Below are positions 4,866-6,319 of a stretch of 6,319 nucleotides of DNA, piece by piece; position 1 is the stretch's first letter, and each line of letters opens with the position of its first letter. Below the pieces are notes generated by a model. That model had not been told where the DNA came from and searched no databases. It saw only the letters and a program-made list of their open reading frames with translations. A program made the position numbers and the translations under genes. This stretch comes from Pseudomonadota bacterium (GTDB taxonomy: Bacteria > Pseudomonadota > Gammaproteobacteria > Steroidobacterales > Steroidobacteraceae). The stretch lies in NCBI GenBank assembly GCA_021780395.1, contig JAJXYU010000300.1, positions 1 to 6,319 on the forward strand, read 5' to 3'.

Positions 4866-6319
4866 ATGGTGTTGCGGCGATTCGCGAAAGTCCTCGGCAT
4901 CGGCGCGGCGATCGCGCTGTCGGCGCTGCTCGCGGCGCTGCTCGCGATGAAGATCGCGATCGATCGGGTGCCGCGATACCAGGCCGAGATCCGGGCCTGG
5001 GTCTACCGGCAGACCGGCTTGCACGTGCGTTTCAGCCGGGTGTCTCCGGCGCTGCGCTGGTACGGCCCCGAACTCTCGTTCCGCGACCTGGAGCTGCGGG
5101 CCGCCGACGATCGACAGGTGCTCGCGAAGGCCGTGCGCGGCCGGATCGGCATCGACGTCTGGCGGGTCATCGAGAGCGGCCGATGGTTCACGCCGCGGAT
5201 CGACCTCGATTCCCCGACCATCGTGATCGCCCGAACCGGGCCGGCGCGGTTCTCCCTGACGACGGGGATCGCGCTGCACGATGCGGGCTCGACGGCGGCC
5301 GCGTTTCGTCCGAGCGACCTGCCACCGGGGATCCTGTCGATCCGTGACGGCCGGCTGACCGTGACCGGCTGGAATCGCCGGCTGCCGCGCCTCGTCCTCG
5401 ATCACGTCGATTTTCTCGCCCGTCGAGACGCGGGCGCCGTGCAGGTGCGCCTCGACGCGCGCCTGCCCGCGGAACTCGGCGGCGAACTGCACTTCAGCGG
5501 ACGGGCCGCCGGCCTCGACGCCTCCGACGCGCCGCGCTGGCACGCGATGCTCGCGACGCGCGGCGTGTCGTTCGCGGGTTGGCGGCAGTTGCTGCCCGAC
5601 ACCCTCGGTCACCTGCGATCCGGGCGCGGGGCGTTCCGCCTCGTCGCGAGCGGTACCGGGCGCGACCTCTCGCAGGCCGGGTTCGATTTCTCCGCGACCC
5701 GGGTCGTCGCGCGTGCGAGCGGTGGAGCGCTCGCGCGATTCGACCGGATCGCCGGCCACCTGCAATTGACCCACGCGGGGAACCGGTGGACGCTCGCCGG
5801 CCAGCGCGTGCAGGCGCAACGCGATGGTCGAACCGATCCTCCGTCGCGCTTCGAGGTGAACTGGCGCGGGATCCGCGGGGGCGGCCTCGACCTGCGCGCA
5901 CACGCGAGTTACCTGCGGGCCGACAACCTGCTGCCCCTGGCCGCGCTGCTGCCGCAGAACTCCACGCGGGCGCGATTGATCGCGCTGGCGCCGACCGGGG
6001 AATGGCGCGACGCGAGCCTGTCGCTCGAGCGGGCGAACTCGCGGGCGCCCTGGCGCTTCCGGGTGCGCGCCCGCTTCCACAATGCGGGTTTCGCGGCGTT
6101 CGGTCGCTCCCCGGGCGTCCATGGTCTGAGCGGCGTGCTCGAGGGAGACCAGAACGCCGGCCACGTCGCGTTCGCGTCGCGGTCGCTGATCGTCGACTGG
6201 CCCGCCGAGTGGCCGCGACCGGTCGGCTTCGACTCGCTCGACGGAACCCTGTACTGGAGCCGCACGCCGACGGGGCTGCTGATCGCGACGCCGCGCGTCG
6301 AGATCGACAATGCCGATGG
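4866..6319 (+). CDS. yhdP: YhdP-family AsmA-like envelope protein (partial, 5' end)
   Basis: The frame opens with ATG immediately after the rng stop and stays open to the right edge, giving 484 codons of a protein that is about 1,266 residues in E. coli. YhdP spans the periplasm from an inner-membrane anchor and, with TamB and YdbH, carries phospholipid to the outer membrane. A short basic start (MVLRR) precedes one hydrophobic segment at about residues 9-32, the anchor. An AsmA-like N-terminal region follows: AEIRAWVYRQTGLHVRFSRVS (40-60) with WYGPELSFRDLEL after it. Further family hallmarks are LRADNLLPLAALLP (350-363), PTGEWRDASL (376-385), and NAGFAAFGRSPGVHGLSGVL (406-425). No Shine-Dalgarno sequence precedes the ATG, so translation probably depends on reinitiation after rng. 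GTG and TTG codons follow the ATG directly and are alternative starts. tldD often lies downstream of this gene, beyond the window. Confidence 0.92.
   Translation, partial: MVLRRFAKVLGIGAAIALSALLAALLAMKIAIDRVPRYQAEIRAWVYRQTGLHVRFSRVSPALRWYGPELSFRDLELRAADDRQVLAKAVRGRIGIDVWRVIESGRWFTPRIDLDSPTIVIARTGPARFSLTTGIALHDAGSTAAAFRPSDLPPGILSIRDGRLTVTGWNRRLPRLVLDHVDFLARRDAGAVQVRLDARLPAELGGELHFSGRAAGLDASDAPRWHAMLATRGVSFAGWRQLLPDTLGHLRSGRGAFRLVASGTGRDLSQAGFDFSATRVVARASGGALARFDRIAGHLQLTHAGNRWTLAGQRVQAQRDGRTDPPSRFEVNWRGIRGGGLDLRAHASYLRADNLLPLAALLPQNSTRARLIALAPTGEWRDASLSLERANSRAPWRFRVRARFHNAGFAAFGRSPGVHGLSGVLEGDQNAGHVAFASRSLIVDWPAEWPRPVGFDSLDGTLYWSRTPTGLLIATPRVEIDNAD

Larger units (their letters stand above)
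169..6319 (+). other. Predicted operon holA-nadD-rsfS-rlmH-maf-rng-yhdP
   Basis: Seven genes run on one strand. Three junctions are four-base start/stop overlaps (1188-1191, 1835-1838, 3396-3399), one has no spacer (4865/4866), and two have gaps of 22 and 43 bases. No strong intrinsic terminator is visible. The spacer at 2772-2814, with its palindrome and -10-like box, is the only likely place for an internal promoter, so the cluster may be one transcript or two. Co-transcription is inferred from spacing. Confidence 0.6.

Noticed and set aside
3315..6164. A 949-codon open frame on the minus strand across rng and yhdP
   Set aside because: It lies entirely opposite two well-supported genes. 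Its product is a featureless Arg/His/Asp/Gln-rich sequence with no domain, typical of the antisense shadow of GC-rich genes, where stop codons are rare.
1..6319. CRISPR array, insertion sequence, tRNA or rRNA gene, prophage or defence genes
   Set aside because: Apart from the left edge and two short spacers, the window is filled by housekeeping genes. No spaced direct-repeat array, transposase, terminal inverted repeats or structural RNA was seen.

Overview
The window is a compact, one-direction block of seven conserved housekeeping genes from a GC-rich bacterium (roughly 70% GC by eye). The order holA - nadD - rsfS - rlmH - maf - rng - yhdP(partial) and the protein types (RNase G rather than RNase E, Maf of the YhdE type, a YhdP/AsmA-like protein) point to a gammaproteobacterium, plausibly a GC-rich lineage of the Xanthomonadales/Chromatiales kind. 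The lineage is inference; no taxonomic marker is present.

Layout. Bases 1-168 are an unassigned left edge, with stops in all three forward frames by base 113 and an AT-richer patch at 95-102 that could be a promoter. From 169 to 2771 run holA (clamp-loader delta subunit), nadD (nicotinate-mononucleotide adenylyltransferase), rsfS (ribosome silencing factor) and rlmH (23S rRNA pseudouridine-1915 methyltransferase). A 43-base spacer (2772-2814) holds a perfect 14-base palindrome and a -10-like TATCCT seven bases before the maf start. From 2815 to the right edge run maf (nucleotide pyrophosphatase), rng (RNase G) and the first 484 codons of yhdP (envelope lipid-transport protein), which continues past the window.

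The genes are tightly coupled: holA/nadD, nadD/rsfS and maf/rng overlap by four bases (ATGA, GTGA, ATGA), and yhdP starts on the base after the rng stop codon. Only rsfS/rlmH (22 bases) and rlmH/maf (43 bases) are separated. In E. coli the first four genes and the last three lie at two separate loci; here they are abutted, and the rlmH-maf spacer is the junction. Working themes are replication (holA), NAD synthesis (nadD), ribosome silencing and maturation (rsfS, rlmH, rng), nucleotide-pool clean-up (maf) and envelope biogenesis (yhdP).

I see no mobile element, CRISPR array, RNA gene or new multi-gene system. The most unusual feature is the start of RsfS: a Lys/Arg/Ala/Pro-rich N-terminal tail of about 35 residues, encoded by repetitive DNA that includes an 8-base unit repeated three times. 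Second is the possible leaderless promoter at the rlmH-maf junction.
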